This document shows positions 45,971-57,746 of a stretch of DNA of 64,000 nucleotides, one piece after another. Numbering within the stretch: position 1 is the first letter of the stretch; each line of letters opens with the position of its first letter. The stretch covers positions 54,803,427 to 54,867,426 of the forward strand of contig CM042089.1 in NCBI GenBank assembly GCA_023512835.1, in the 5' to 3' direction. A program made the position numbers and the translations under genes. Under the pieces are notes generated by a model. That model saw only the letters and a list, made by a program, of their open reading frames with translations. It made no database searches and had not been told where the DNA came from. This DNA comes from Taxillus chinensis. Taxonomy: Eukaryota > Streptophyta > Magnoliopsida > Santalales > Loranthaceae.

Positions 45971-47149
45971 CCACATCCACTAGCCCAAGAACTTGACATT
46001 GAGGAATTGGGCATTCATCACAAACAAGGAGAAGACCTTCCATAGGTAAGAAGAAGGCTGAAGGTCCACTCCTCTGAACTGATAATAGGAGATCCTATTG
46101 CACGTGACAAAACAAGGGTTCCACATTACATGAAAATATTTACATGTACTTCTTATCTCAAGTGGAGCCAAAATCAGTGGATGATGCAGTTTAGGATCAC
46201 TATTAGATTGATCCTATGCAAGAAGAGTTAAATCAGTTCAAGAGATAGAGAGTATGGGAGTTAGTCAACATGCCTAGATTACAACAAGTCATTGGCGTGA
46301 AGTTGATATTCAGAAACAAGCTGGATGCTGATGGTGTTGTGATTAGAAACAAGGCCAGGCTGGTTGCAAAAAGATACAGATAAGAAGAAGACATTGATTA
46401 TGATGAGACCTTTGTACCAGTTGGTAGACTGGAGGCCATCAGAATGTTCCTGGCATATGCAACATTCAAAAACTTCAAATTCTATCAAATGGACGTCAAT
46501 AGTGCATTCATGAATGGAGACCTCCATGAAGAAGTTTATGTTGAATAATTCCCTAGATTTCTAGAGCCAAACCAAGAGCACAAAGTGTACAGATTGAAAA
46601 AGGCTTTATATGGACTGAAGCAAGCACCACAAGCTTGGTATGAAACCATGTCGGAGTTCTTAATTAAGAACAAGTTCAGAAAAGGCAAGATTGACCCAAC
46701 TCTTTTTCTCAAGGAAGAAAAAGGATAATCCTTGATTGTGCAGATCTATGTTGATGATATCATCTTCGAATCAAGAGACAAGAAACAATGTGAAGGCTTC
46801 TCCCACGTGATAAAAAGTGAATATGAAATGAGTATGATGGGAGAACTATTGATCTTCCTTGGATTGGAGGTCAAGCAATTGAAGGATGTGATCTTTATCA
46901 GTCAAACCAAATACACAAAAGAAATTCTGAAGAAATTTAAGATAACTGATGCTTCTCACATGAAGACACCCATCCCTACAAATGTCAAGTTGGATATGGA
47001 TGAAGCAGGCAAGGAGGTGGATATTACAAAGTACAGAAGCATGATTGGTTCCTTGCTGTATCTGATAGCAAGCAGACTTGACAATATGTTTGCCACATGC
47101 ATCTGTGCGAGATACGAAGCAAATCCCAAGGAATCACACATGCTACATG
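45971..47149 (+). pseudogene. Reverse transcriptase of copia element B, up to the gypsy insertion
   Basis: Segments at 46200-46720 carry WELVNMPR-like, KARLVAKRY, DYDETF and [15 protein letters not shown] motifs with stops. The open frame 46732-47154 has QIYVDDIIFES with the catalytic YVDD kept (element A has YVGD), [14 protein letters not shown] and KYRSMIGSLLYLIASRL. It is cut at 47149 by gypsy element 3, whose ACATG duplication is copied from this coding sequence. Confidence 0.85.
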
Positions 47150-49439
47150 TGTAAGGACCCGTATTTGAGGGGTCTTAGAGATAGCCTTGAGTTAGAGACC
47201 TTATTTTAACAAATGAATATCAGCACAATGATGTGCTCGTCAAATGGTGAATTTTGACTGTACTTGGACTAAATTTGGGATTTGAGGCCCTGAGGGGTAT
47301 TTTTGGGATTTCACAAATAATTTTATATTCCCTTTTAAATTACCTGGGTTTGTATTTTGAGCTTTGGGCCTCCCTTCAAGGGAAGAAACCCAATATGAGA
47401 GAGAGTGGGCTGTTTTGCCTTTCTTCTTGGGTTTACTTAACCATTGGGCTGCACTTGGTCTTGGGCTTCTATTAAAAACAAAATAAAAAGAAATAAAATA
47501 GGAAAAAAAAGGGGAGAAACCAAACCCTACTGATTGTTGGCAGCCGACCCAGAGAGAGAGAGAGAGAGAGGGAGAGAAAGAGAGGGGATCTGCAAATTCC
47601 GGCCAAGGGAAAGGGGCCTGAGGCCTGAGGAAGAGAAGGAGAAGACGATCCGGAGGCTGGAAGGGAGATTTCCGGCAATCAAGGATCTTTTCTAATGGCT
47701 GGAAGCTAATTCCTGGAAAAATTCTTTTTCTGCAATACGAGGTAGGGATTTCAAGTTTTTCTCTAATTGCCGTCTCTCTCTTACAGATTTCTTGAATAAA
47801 ATTTATGTGATGATCAGGGATGTTGAGAAGGGACCTTTTATATATATATTGAATTTCTAAATTCTACCTTTAGCCTATGGATGATCTGGGGTTTCTGTCT
47901 AAGTTTTTTCTAAATTTTTGAATTTCTGTGTGAGATTATTTATACTTTTGGGTTAGGGGTCATTTGTATACCCATTGTCTTGGGATTATGTAGATGAAAA
48001 GTTTTGGGAAAAACCCTGTATTTGGCTTGGCTAAGGCCTCTGGTATTGGGAAATCAAATGAGAGTGAGGCCAGAGTTGGATTTAGACCCGGTTTATGGGG
48101 TTAGAACCTCAATAACTTCTAAACTAAGACGAATTTGAGGTTGGTTCTTTAGGGAAAAATGATTAGAATGATAAAAGGGAGTTTTGGAACCTACACGTGA
48201 GAAAGCCTTTTTCACTTGCAGATTCATTCTTGCTCCAAATAGCCCCAAATTTTAGGTGGAGCTTCCTTAGAGGCATATGAGTTGAAATACCTCTGCACGT
48301 GAAAATGACCTTTTCACGTGCAACCTTGTTTTTGGCTAAAAATCGACCCTGAACCTTCTGGGATGGTTAGAATGATATTTAGAGTTAATTTGCCTTTGCA
48401 CGTGACAATAGGTTGTCACGTGCAGCTTGTTTTGGGCTCCCTTTGAGGTGGATAAGCTTCCTTTGAAAGGTTGTTGATGATCCAGACTATGAGAGTGAGA
48501 AATGAGTGGACTTTAGGGACCATCGAGGGGTTAGGTGATGTTATGTGTAATGATTTGATTGTTCTGAGACTATCTGTTGTTTTACATTCTGAGTTGAGTT
48601 TTTGTATGCTAAATGAGTTGCATGTTTGTACTGTGTTTGTTGGGTTATGTTTATTGAGTTGTATATGTTGAAATGTGTATGTTGAGGACCCCGAAATGCG
48701 GGGAGTTAAGATAAGAACCCCAGAAACACGGGGAATTGAGCTGAGTATGGGACAGTCATTATACTGTACCCCTTGAGATGAGATTCACATTTGCCTGGTG
48801 TGGCATGTCACGTCGCCGTGGTGGCGGGGTGTCCTCTGCGCTCCTGTGCAGGCAGAGGTATGAAGCGTGTTTACTGGGTGATGATTATTGTTTTAGCTTA
48901 GGTCACTACACGAGCACATGCATCCACTTGACATGCATAGTTTTAGAGTGGGACGGGATTGGGGAGACTTGATCTCTACTGAGCTGTGGTGTGCTCACCC
49001 CTCCTATGAACTGTTCTTTATAGGACCTAGCAGGCGATAGGCGGAAGAGATGAGTGGTAGGCCGCTGGGGTTGCATGACCTTATATATATATACATTTGG
49101 TTATTTCGTTGTATTTGAGATTCTGTTTGCTTGAACTGTGTACCCTGGTTTTGTTATTGGGAGCTTGTTCCCTAGTGGGTTGTGAAAGAGCTTGAAACCT
49201 CTGAGCAATGTAATTGATGTTTTGGGTTATGAATACCGTATGTATGTATATTGTGGTGGTGTGGTTGGCATGGAAACAGGTACATGCCCCTTGGCATGTT
49301 GACAAGTGATACAGGGATAGGACAGCACCCGCGGTAGGTGTCCTCACTTTGGTGTTTACACCGAACCCTTGACCCTTCGGGTGCGGGCATGGGCAGTCAT
49401 TACCCATTTCCAAAGGGGAAGGAAATTTGGGGCGTGACA
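47150..49439 (+). repeat. 5' LTR of gypsy element 3
   Basis: Starts TGTAAGGACCCGT and ends GGGGCGTGACA. GA microsatellite at about 47550-47570. Two perfect dyads with 11-base arms lie at 48295-48321 (GCACGTGAAAA / TTTTCACGTGC) and 48398-48423 (GCACGTGACAA / TTGTCACGTGC), preceded by a degenerate one at about 48193-48218. Confidence 0.95.
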
Positions 49440-49442
49440 TTA

Positions 49443-49454
49443 TGGTATCAGAGC
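49443..49454 (+). other. Primer binding site of gypsy element 3
   Basis: TGGTATCAGAGC, three bases inside the LTR, with no mismatch to the canonical site. Confidence 0.9.
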
Positions 49455-49940
49455 CTTCATGGTCTAGTGGACTTAGGATAGTGGGGAGGGATAACTGCTT
49501 CCGAGACCCTTAGGAGGCCGTATAGGACACGCCTGATCACCGTGGTTCTATCTGGTTTTCTGGGGTGCACTCAGTGGTAGTTAGACCAAGGAGTAGGGCA
49601 TTTGCATTTGGGATGGGGGTGCATACATGCATTGGCATTAGGGCACTAGCTTAATCATAATATGAGTGTCATGATTTGAAATGAGTAATTAATTTGAAAT
49701 GAGCCTACAATGAATTGAAATGTGAATACTGTGGAATGTGTTGAGACATGCTGATTTGGGAAACTATGATGTGTTGAAAATTTTAAAGTATGAGATTGTA
49801 ATATGTATGTTGAGATCCTGTGAACATGATGTGTATGCTTATGAGATGTTATTTGAGTACCTCATGGTCCTAGAGGTGAGGGTGTACTGAGCTTGAGAGA
49901 TATTGATTCCAGCTCCACTTGTTTTTGAAATGTGTAGACA
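49455..49940 (+). other. 5' leader of gypsy element 3
   Basis: Non-coding leader between primer site and gag start. It includes TAGGGCACTAG and GTGCATACATGCATTGGCATT, phrases shared with the leaders of elements 1 and 2. Confidence 0.7.
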
Positions 49941-51040
49941 ATGCCTCCTAGGAGAGTTACCCGGGCTACCCCAGCTGTAGAGGATGAGTCTTCTGCACGT
50001 GCCGGGCAAGAGGGAAGGCAGCAAACGGAGGGCGATGATCCCATGGAGCAGATCATGGCCCAAGTTAGGGCCTTGAGTGAAAATGTACAAGGCATGCGAG
50101 AGGATCTCAGGGGAGAGATTCGAGATGAGATTAGGCGGGAGATGATGGCACAGCAGACAGTGCTACCTTCTCCACCCCGTGAGACAGAGCCTCCACGTAG
50201 ACAAGAGATACCGATGAGACGGGAGGAGGAAGATGTGGTGACCCGGTTCCGGAAGGAACAACCACCAAGGTTCAAGGGAGGAGCTGATCCTCTAGCGGCA
50301 GAGCATTGGCTGCGACAGATTGAGCACGTGTTCTCCTTTCTCCGACCCCGAGAGGAGGATAAAGTGAGGTTAGCAGTCAGGCAGTTGGAAGAGGAAGCCT
50401 TAGAGTGGTGGCTCAGCATTTCAGGTAGCCGGGACATGCAGACCTTGTCATGGGAGGAATTCCTTCAATTGTTCCATGAGGAGTAGTTCCCGGAGTCCTT
50501 GCGGTGGCAGAAACGGGAAGAGTTCAGTGGTTTGAAACAAAGATCACGCACTGTGTCTAAGTATGAGCGTGAATTCCGGGGACTGAGCCGGTTTGCCCCT
50601 GAGGCAATCTCTAGAGAGGACCTAAAGGCCCATAAGTTTACCATGGGACTCAGACCTGCCCTGAAGCAGAGGGTGGAGATGCTGCAGCTGAGGACCTATA
50701 CGGAGGTCGTGGAGACAGCTAAGATTATGGAAAGAGGACTGGAGGAGGGTAAACAGGCTCATCAGGAGCGGCTAGCACAGAGTACGCGCGATAAGCAGGG
50801 AGACTCAAAGAGACCGAGAGTTGAGCTTGGAGGTGGCAGTTTTCCCAGGGACAAGGGCCAATCACCTATGGCTCCACGAAAGTCCCGTTACTCTGGAGGA
50901 CCGGGGAACTCAGCTGGAGGTTTCCCACGTGAGTGTACTTGTTGTGGCCAAACTGGACACATGAAACGTGAGTGTCCCAAGCAGCACCTGCAGTGCCATA
51001 GCTGTGGGAAGACAGGACACCTTAGTACGGTGTGTTTCAG
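49941..51040 (+). pseudogene. Gag of gypsy element 3 (one in-frame stop)
   Basis: Starts at the ATG giving MPPRRVTRATPAVEDESSAR. The capsid domain reads DVVTRFRKEQPPRFKGGADP, EHWLRQIEHVFSFLRPREED and ALEWWLSISGSRD. A stop (TAG) at 50484-50486 interrupts it after FHEE, and the same frame continues [17 protein letters not shown], then [20 protein letters not shown]. Two CCHC zinc knuckles lie at about 50934-51035 ([14 protein letters not shown] and [14 protein letters not shown]), both complete. Only this one stop breaks gag. Confidence 0.9.
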
Positions 51041-51850
51041 TAAGGGGAACGGCCGGGGCGCTGATGGATTCGCATCAGGAGGGAGGAGTGAGACCCACTT
51101 TCGGGCCCCAACTTCGAGGCGAGCACGTTCATGGCAGGCGAGTCAGGCTGGTTCTACACATGCAAGGCCACAGGGAGAGAAGCAACCACAAGGCGGTTCA
51201 GAGAATCGTCCAAGTAGACATCAGACAGGGATCAAAGGACAAACAGGAGAGGCTAGTAGCAGGGCAAGCCATGGCAGAGTATTCGCGCTCACTTCAGCCC
51301 CACCCGAGCGGGAGGAGTTGCCACCATCCTCCGAGGAAGGCGAAGCCGGACCTTCGGTGGTTCGAGGTACTATTTTGATATCTCGCACTATAGTTGCTGT
51401 CTTGTTTGATACCGGAGCTTCGTGCTCCTTGATTGCTAAGTCCTTGGTTGAGAGCCTTGGACTTGATTGTGTGAGGGCAGATAAGCCCCTGAGTGTTGAG
51501 TCACCTGTGGGAGGTACATCGACAATAAACCGAGTGTGTCGTGAGTGTATGCTTACGATAGGAGATGTTGAGGTCACATTTGATTTGTATGTGATGCCCA
51601 TGAGGACCTTTGATTTGATTTTAGGGATGGACTGGTTAATGGCCTTCCAGGCTAAGATTGATTGTTATAGGCGGCGGGTGTCATTTATTTCACCCACAGG
51701 ATTACCCTGTACCCTAGTAGGGGAATGGGATGAGAATGCCGGGAGGGCTGGACTGACGAGAGAGCTATGGGGTAATGTTACCCATAGACTTGCTACACTT
51801 ACTTTTGAGGAGGAAGGTAATATTGAGAAACAAGCGTGGCCAGTTGTTGT
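51041..51850 (+). CDS. Protease region of gypsy element 3
   Basis: Open and in frame with gag (part of the stretch 50499-52184). A linker rich in Arg, Gln and Gly is followed by FALTSAP and the active site [20 protein letters not shown] (catalytic Asp at 51408-51410), then [20 protein letters not shown]. No damage is visible in the protease itself. It could only be made by reading through the gag stop. Confidence 0.85.
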
Positions 51851-52763
51851 TGAGAATTTTCAGGATGTGTTTCCTGGGGAGTTACTGAAGTTGCCTCCAC
51901 ACAGGAGTGTTGAGTTCACAATCGAGTTATTGCCAGGAGTGGGACCTATCTCACAAGTGGCATACCGGATGGGACCTGCCGAGTTGAGGGAGCTTCAAAA
52001 GCAAATAAAGGAGCTGGGAGATAAAAGTTTCATTCGCCCAAGTACATCACCTTGGGGTGCACCAGTCTTGTTTGCTAAAAAGGCAGACAGTTCACTACGA
52101 CTCTGCATTGATTATCGAAAGCTGAACCAAGTGACGGTAAAGAACAAATACCCTTTGCCGAGAATTGATGACCTGTTTGACTAGCTGAGTGGGGCACAGT
52201 GGTTTTCAAAGATTGACTTGCGTTCTGGGTATCATCAGGTGAGGGTCAGGAGCGAGGATATTCCTAAGACTGCTTTCAGGTGTAGATATGGGCACTATGA
52301 GTGGTTAGTGATGCCTTTTGGGCTCACGAACGCACCGGCAGTGTTCATGCACTTGATGAATCAGGTATTTGCCCCGTACCTAGATACCTTTGTGGTGGTA
52401 TTTATTGATGATATCCTTGTATACTCAAGGACCCGAGAGGAGCATGAGGAGCATTTGACTGTGGTGTTACAGACGCTCCGAGACCACCAGTTGTATGCAA
52501 AATTCAGCAAGTGCAACTTCTGGATGCAAGAGGTACATTTCCTTGGGCATGTGGTATCTGCCGAGGGAGTTAGAGTGGACCCAACCAAGATTGAATCTGT
52601 ATCATCTTGGAAAAGGCCCACGAATGTTTTTGAGATCCGTAGTTTCTTGGGTCTAGCAGGATATTACAGGCGTTTCGTGGAAGGGTTCTCTCGGTTAGCA
52701 GCACCGATGACAGCCCTGACCCGAAAAGGAGTTAAATTTGAGTGGACAGACAAGTGTCAGTGA
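51851..52763 (+). pseudogene. Reverse transcriptase of gypsy element 3 (one internal stop, one at the end)
   Basis: In the same frame: [58 protein letters not shown], then a TAG at 52182-52184 where element 1 has Gln, and on with [37 protein letters not shown] and the catalytic [13 protein letters not shown] (52401-52412). The connection region reads [17 protein letters not shown], and a TGA at 52761-52763 interrupts DKCQ-AF, where elements 1 and 2 have Arg and Glu. The catalytic residues are intact. Confidence 0.9.
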
Positions 52764-53294
52764 GCTTTTAAGGAATTGAAGACTCGTTTGACTACTGCAC
52801 CAGTTTTGAGTCTACCACGAGATGGAGTGCCTCAAGAAGTGTATTGTGATGCATCCCGCGTTGGATTGGGGTGTGTTCTGATGCAGGAACACAAAGTCAT
52901 AGCTTATGGCTCACGACAGCTTAAGCCCCATGAGCAGAATTACCCAACGCATGATCCGGAATTAGCAGCAGTTATCTTTGCCTTGAAGTCGTGGCAACAT
53001 TACCTGCTGGGGGAGAAATTTGTGGTATACACCGACCACAAAAGCCTACAGTATATCTTCACCCAGAGGGATCTGAATTTGAGACAGAGGAGATGGGTGG
53101 AGTACTTGCAGATGTTTGACTTTACACTCTCCTACACACCTGGAAAGGAGAATGTTGTTGCAGATGCACTGAGTAGGAAGGGAAAAGCTGAGGTTTCCAT
53201 GAGAGAATGGAAAATGATGGAACAGTTAGCGATCTTGCGCAGTACTGACCTGATTTTAGCAATGGGGAAGCAGTCCTATGTTCTATTGCTGTAA
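52764..53294 (+). pseudogene. RNase H of gypsy element 3
   Basis: Still in frame: [91 protein letters not shown] and [14 protein letters not shown]. The Asp residues of the family are present. The frame ends at 53292-53294 in a frame change before the integrase zinc finger. Confidence 0.85.
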
Positions 53295-54560
53295 TGCCAG
53301 AGTTATACCATCGTGTCCGTGAGGGATAGTTGGGGGACGTGGACTGTGAAGTGATCCGGGCCCAGATAGAGGCCGGTGAACTGTCTGGGGAATGGACGAA
53401 GGGACTGAACATGAGCTGAGATTTCAGGGGCGCTTGATAGTACCGTCCTGCTTACGCGAGGATGTGATGAGGGAGTTTCATCATTCCCGTTTGGCTGTGC
53501 ATCCAGGAGGGACTAAGATGTATCATGCCGTGTGAGCACAGTTCTGGTGGCCAGGACTGAAGAGGTGTATAGCAGAGTTTGTTTCCAGGTGCCTTACTTA
53601 TCAACAAGTAAAGGCAGAGCACCAATGACCTGCTGGTCAGTTACAGCCATTGCATGTGGCTGAGTGGAAGTGGGAGCTTATTACCATGGATTTTGTGACA
53701 GGACTTCCTACCACTTCTGGGAGGAAGGATATGATTTGGGTCATTGTAGACCGATTGACTAAATCGGCCCATTTCTTGGCTATTCGGGAGCGAGACTCCA
53801 TTGGAACATTGAGCCAGCTGTATGTTGATGAGATTGTGCGATTCATGGAGTGCCTTTGTCTATCGTTTCAGACAGAGATGCACGATTCACTTCTCGGTTT
53901 TGGAATGGTTTGCAAGAGGCATTGGGGACGCGGCTTAATTTGAGTACTGCTTTCCATCCTGAGACTGATGGTCAGTCAGAGAGGACCATTCAAATGTTGG
54001 AAGACCTGTTAAGAGCTTGTGTGCTTGATTTTGGGGGATCATGGGCTTCTCACCTTCCTTTGGTAGAGTTTGCCTATAATAATAGTTACCAGGCTTCTAT
54101 TGGGATGGCCCCATTTGAGGCATTGTATGGCAAACCTTGCTGATCTCCTTTATGTTGGGCAGAAGCTGGAGAGGCAGCTATGTTGGGACCTCAATTGGTC
54201 CAAGAGGCCACGGCAAAAGTCCAACTGATTAGGCAGCGCCTTCTTACGGCCCAGAGTGGACAAAAGTCTTATGCGGATCGCCGACGCAGACCACTGGAGT
54301 TTTTGGTTGGAGACCACGTGTTTCTTCGTGTTTCTCCACGGAGGGGGCATAAGAGATTTGGAAAGGGATCCAAGTTATCTCCACGATACATTGGACCGTT
54401 CGAGATTTTGAGTAGAATTGGACCCATTGCTTATAGGTCGGCATTACCTCCCAGTTTGAGCAGAGTTCATGATGTCTTCCATGTATCCCAGTTGCGGAAA
54501 TACCATCCAGATCCCACACATGTGCTGGATTGGAGTACCCTGGATATTGGGGAGGACGTG
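53295..54560 (+). pseudogene. Integrase of gypsy element 3 (broken)
   Basis: The linker from 53297 reads MPELYHRVREG and then a stop. The zinc finger is at about 53460-53610 (HHSRLAVHPGGTKMYHAV, stop, [14 protein letters not shown], with the second Cys changed to Tyr). The core frame 53650-53943 begins [20 protein letters not shown] (first Asp) and shifts at about 53840. The next frame 53850-54143 has [17 protein letters not shown] (second Asp), [14 protein letters not shown] (Glu) and [18 protein letters not shown] stop at 54141-54143 (after GKPC) precedes 54180-54608 with GDHVFLRVSPRRGHKRFGKG and YIGPFEIL. Confidence 0.9.
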
Positions 54561-54737
54561 ACGATTGTTGAGGCACCAATCCGTATTTTGGATAGGCGCG
54601 TGAAGTAGCTACGAGGTAAGACTATTCCGTTGGTTCGGGTGTTGTGGAAACACCACGGTATGGAGGAAGAGACTTGGGAACGTGAGGCTGAGATGCGTGC
54701 TCACTACCCTGACCTGTTCGAGGACGAACAACCTTGA
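54561..54737 (+). pseudogene. Chromodomain at the end of gypsy element 3 pol
   Basis: VEAPIRILDRRVK, a stop at 54606-54608, then LRGKTIPLVRVLWKHHGMEE, ETWEREAEMRAHYPDLFEDE and the terminal stop at 54735-54737. The VLW.HHG.EE.TWE pattern is the chromodomain of Tekay/Del chromoviruses, thought to bind modified histone H3 in heterochromatin. Confidence 0.9.
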
Positions 54738-54888
54738 AGGGGGGGAGGAAGGCAAACATCAACATAGTCAGGTACTTGCCCAACTGGTTGTTTGATGCGT
54801 GTATTGATTTGTGTTAGTGGTCTATTCATTGGTTATGGTTGTTATTTCCTTTCATTCTGCATTTTCTTTCCGAGGACGAAAAGTCTTT
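54738..54888 (+). other. 3' untranslated region of gypsy element 3
   Basis: It contains a second purine run (GAAGGGGGGGAGGAAGG at about 54736-54752) 150 bases before the true polypurine tract. No coding frame. Confidence 0.7.
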
Positions 54889-54901
54889 AAGGGGGAGAGG
54901 A
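54889..54901 (+). other. Polypurine tract of gypsy element 3
   Basis: AAGGGGGAGAGGA, directly before the 3' LTR. Confidence 0.9.
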
Positions 54902-57197
54902 TGTAAGGACCCGTATTTGAGGGGTCTTAGAGATAGCCTTGAGTTAGAGACCTTATTTTAACAAATGAATATCAGCACAATGATGTGCTCGTCAAATGGT
55001 GAATTTTGACTGTACTTGGACTAAATTTGGGATTTGAGGCCCTGAGGGGTATTTTTGGGATTTCACAAATAATTTTATATTCCCTTTTAAATTACCTGGG
55101 TTTGTATTTTGAGCTTTGAGCCTCCCTTCAAGGGAAAAAACCCAATATGAGAGAGAGTGGGCTGTTTTGCCTTTCTTCTTGGGTTTACTTAACCATTGGG
55201 CTGCACTTGGTCTTGGGCTTCTATTAAAAACAAAATAAAAAGAAATAAAATAAGAAAAAAAAAGGGAGAAACCAAACCCTACTGATTGTTGGCAGCCGAC
55301 CCAGAGAGAGAGAGAGAGAGAGGGAGGGAGAGAAAGAGAGGGGATCTGCAAATTCCGGCCAAGGGAAAGGGGCCTGAGGCCTGAGGAAGAGAAGGAGAAG
55401 ACGATCCGGAGGCTGGAAGGGAGATTTCCGGCAATCAAGGATCTTTTCTGATGGCTGGAAGCTAATTCCTGGAAAAATTCTTTTTCTGCAATACGAGGTA
55501 GGGATTTCAAGTTTTTCTCTAATTGCCATCTCTCTCTTACAGATTTCTAGAATAAAATTTATGTGATGATCTGGGATGTTGAGAAGGGACCTTTTATATA
55601 TATATTGAATTTCTAAATTCTACCTTGAGCCTATGGATGATCTGGGGTTTCTGTCTGAGTTTTTTCTAAATTTCTGAATTTCTGTGTGAGATTATTTATA
55701 CTTTTGGGTTAGGGGTCATTTGTATACCCATTGTCTTGGGATTATGTAGATGAAAAGTTTTGGGAAAAACCCTGTATTTGACTTGGCTAAGGCCTCTGGT
55801 ATTGGGAAATCAAATGAGAGTGAGGCCAGAGTTGGATTTAGACCCGGTTTATGGGGTTAGAACCTCAATAACTTCTAAATTAAGGCGAATTTGAGGTTGG
55901 TTCTTTAGGGAAAAATGATTAGAATGATAAAAGGGAGTTTTGGAACTTGCACGTGAGAAAGCCTTTTTCACTTGCAGATTCATTCTTGCTCCAAATAGCC
56001 CCAAATTTTAGGTGGAGCTTCCTTAGAGGCATATGAGTTGAAATACCTCTGCACGTGAAAATGACCTTTTCACGTGCAACCTTGTTTTTGGCTAAAAATC
56101 GACCCTGAACCTTCTGGGATGGTTAGAATGATGTTTGGAGTTAATTTGCCTTTGCACGTGACAATAGGTTGTCACGTGCAGCTTGTTTTGGGCTCCCCTT
56201 GAGGTGGATAAGCTTCCTTTGAAAGGTTGTTGATGATCCAGACTATGAGAGTGAGAAATGAGTGGTCTTTAGGGACCATGAGGGGTTAGGTGATGTTATG
56301 TGTAATGATTTGATTGTTCTGAGACTATCTGTTGTTTTATATTCTAAGTTGAGTTTTTGTATTCTAAATGAGTTGCATGTTTGTACTGTGTTTGTTGGGT
56401 TATGTTTATTGAGTTGTATATGTTGAAATGTGTATGTTGAGGACCCCAGAAATGCGGGGAGTTGAGATAAGAACCCCAGAAACGCGGGGAATTGAGCTGA
56501 GTATGGGACAGTCATTATACTGTACCCCTTGAGATGAGATTCACATTTGCCTGGTGTGGCATGTCACGTCGCCGTGGTGGCGGGCTGTCCTCTGCCCTCC
56601 TGTGCAGGTAGAGGTATGAAGCGTGTTTACTGGGTGATGATTATTGTTTTAGCTTAGGTCACTACACGAGCACATGCATCCACTTGACATGCATAGTTTT
56701 AGAGTGGGACGGGATTGGGGAGACTTGATCCCTAGTGAGCTGTGGTGTGCTCACCCCTCCTATGAACTGTTCTTTGCAGGACCTAGCAGGCGATAGGCAG
56801 AAGAGCTGAGTGATAGGCCGCTGGGGCTGCATGACCTTATATATATATATACATTTGGTTATTTCATTGTATTTGAGATTCTGTTTGCTTGAACTGTGTA
56901 CCCTAGTTTTGTTATTGGGAGCTTGTTTCCTAGTGGGTTGTAAAAGAGCTTGAAACCTCTGAGCAATGTAATTGATGTTTTGGGTTGTGAATACCGTATG
57001 TATGTATATTGTGGTGGTGTGGTTGGCATGGAAACAGGTACATGCCCCTTGGCATGTTGACAAGTGATACAGGGATAGGACAGCACCCGCGGTAGGTGTC
57101 CTCACTTTGGTGTTTACACCAAACCCTTGACCCTTCGGGTGCGGGCATGGGCAGTCATTACCCATTTCCAAAGGGGAAGGAAATTTGGGGCGTGACA
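54902..57197 (+). repeat. 3' LTR of gypsy element 3
   Basis: Matches 47150-49439 with scattered substitutions, for example GGGCCTCCC versus GAGCCTCCC and GGGCTGTCC versus GGGGTGTCC. The dyads recur at 55949-55975, 56051-56077 and 56154-56179. In the first, this copy keeps GCACGTGAG where the 5' copy has TACACGTGAG. Confidence 0.95.
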
Positions 57198-57746
57198 ACA
57201 TGTCAAGAGGATTATATGGTATCTCAAGGGAATTGAAAATTTGAGGCTTTGGTATCCAAAGGAGTCTGATTTCAAACTGAGAGGATATTCAGATGCAGAC
57301 TTTGCCGGTTGCAGGATTGATAGGAAGAGCACTAGTGGAACATGTCAACTTCTTGGCAACAGACTTGTATCCTTGTTTAGCAAGAAATAGAATTCAGCTT
57401 CAACCTCTACAACTGAAGCTGAATACATTGCTGCAGGAAGTTGTTGTGCTCAACTGCTATGGATGGCTAGCCAATTATCAGACTATGGATTCAATCTCAA
57501 GGTTATACCACTGTATTGCGACAACACAAGTGTCGTAGTAATATCCAACAATCCTGTCATGCACCCCAAAACCAAGCACATTGAAGTCAGACATCATTTC
57601 ATTCGACATCATGTGCTGAAAAGGACATTTCCCTAGAGTATATATCCACTGATGATCAGCTTGCTGACATATTTACCAAATCACTGCAAGAAGCCAGGTT
57701 CAATGAACTTCTGACGAAACTCAGCATGCTAGATTTATCTTCTTAA
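57198..57746 (+). pseudogene. RNase H of copia element B, after the gypsy insertion
   Basis: Resumes within the codon region broken at 47149: KRIIWYLKGIENLRLWYPKE, YSDADFAGCRIDRKS (catalytic Asp), TTEAEYIAA (Glu), VIPLYCDNTSVVVIS (Asp) and KTKHIEVRHHFIRHHVLK. One stop follows LFSKK, and a frameshift near 57620 precedes LADIFTKSLQEARFNELLTK. The terminal stop is at 57744-57746. It matches element A's 20602-21180 closely. Confidence 0.9.

Larger units (their letters stand above)
47150..57197 (+). mobile_element. Gypsy element 3, full-length Tekay/Del-type chromovirus
   Basis: 10.0 kb with LTRs at 47150-49439 and 54902-57197 and the target duplication ACATG at 47145-47149 and 57198-57202. Primer site at 49443-49454, polypurine tract at 54889-54901. 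Gag, PR, RT, RNase H, integrase and chromodomain follow in order. The LTRs differ at few positions by eye, so the insertion is recent, yet gag-pol carries several stops and frameshifts. Confidence 0.95.
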
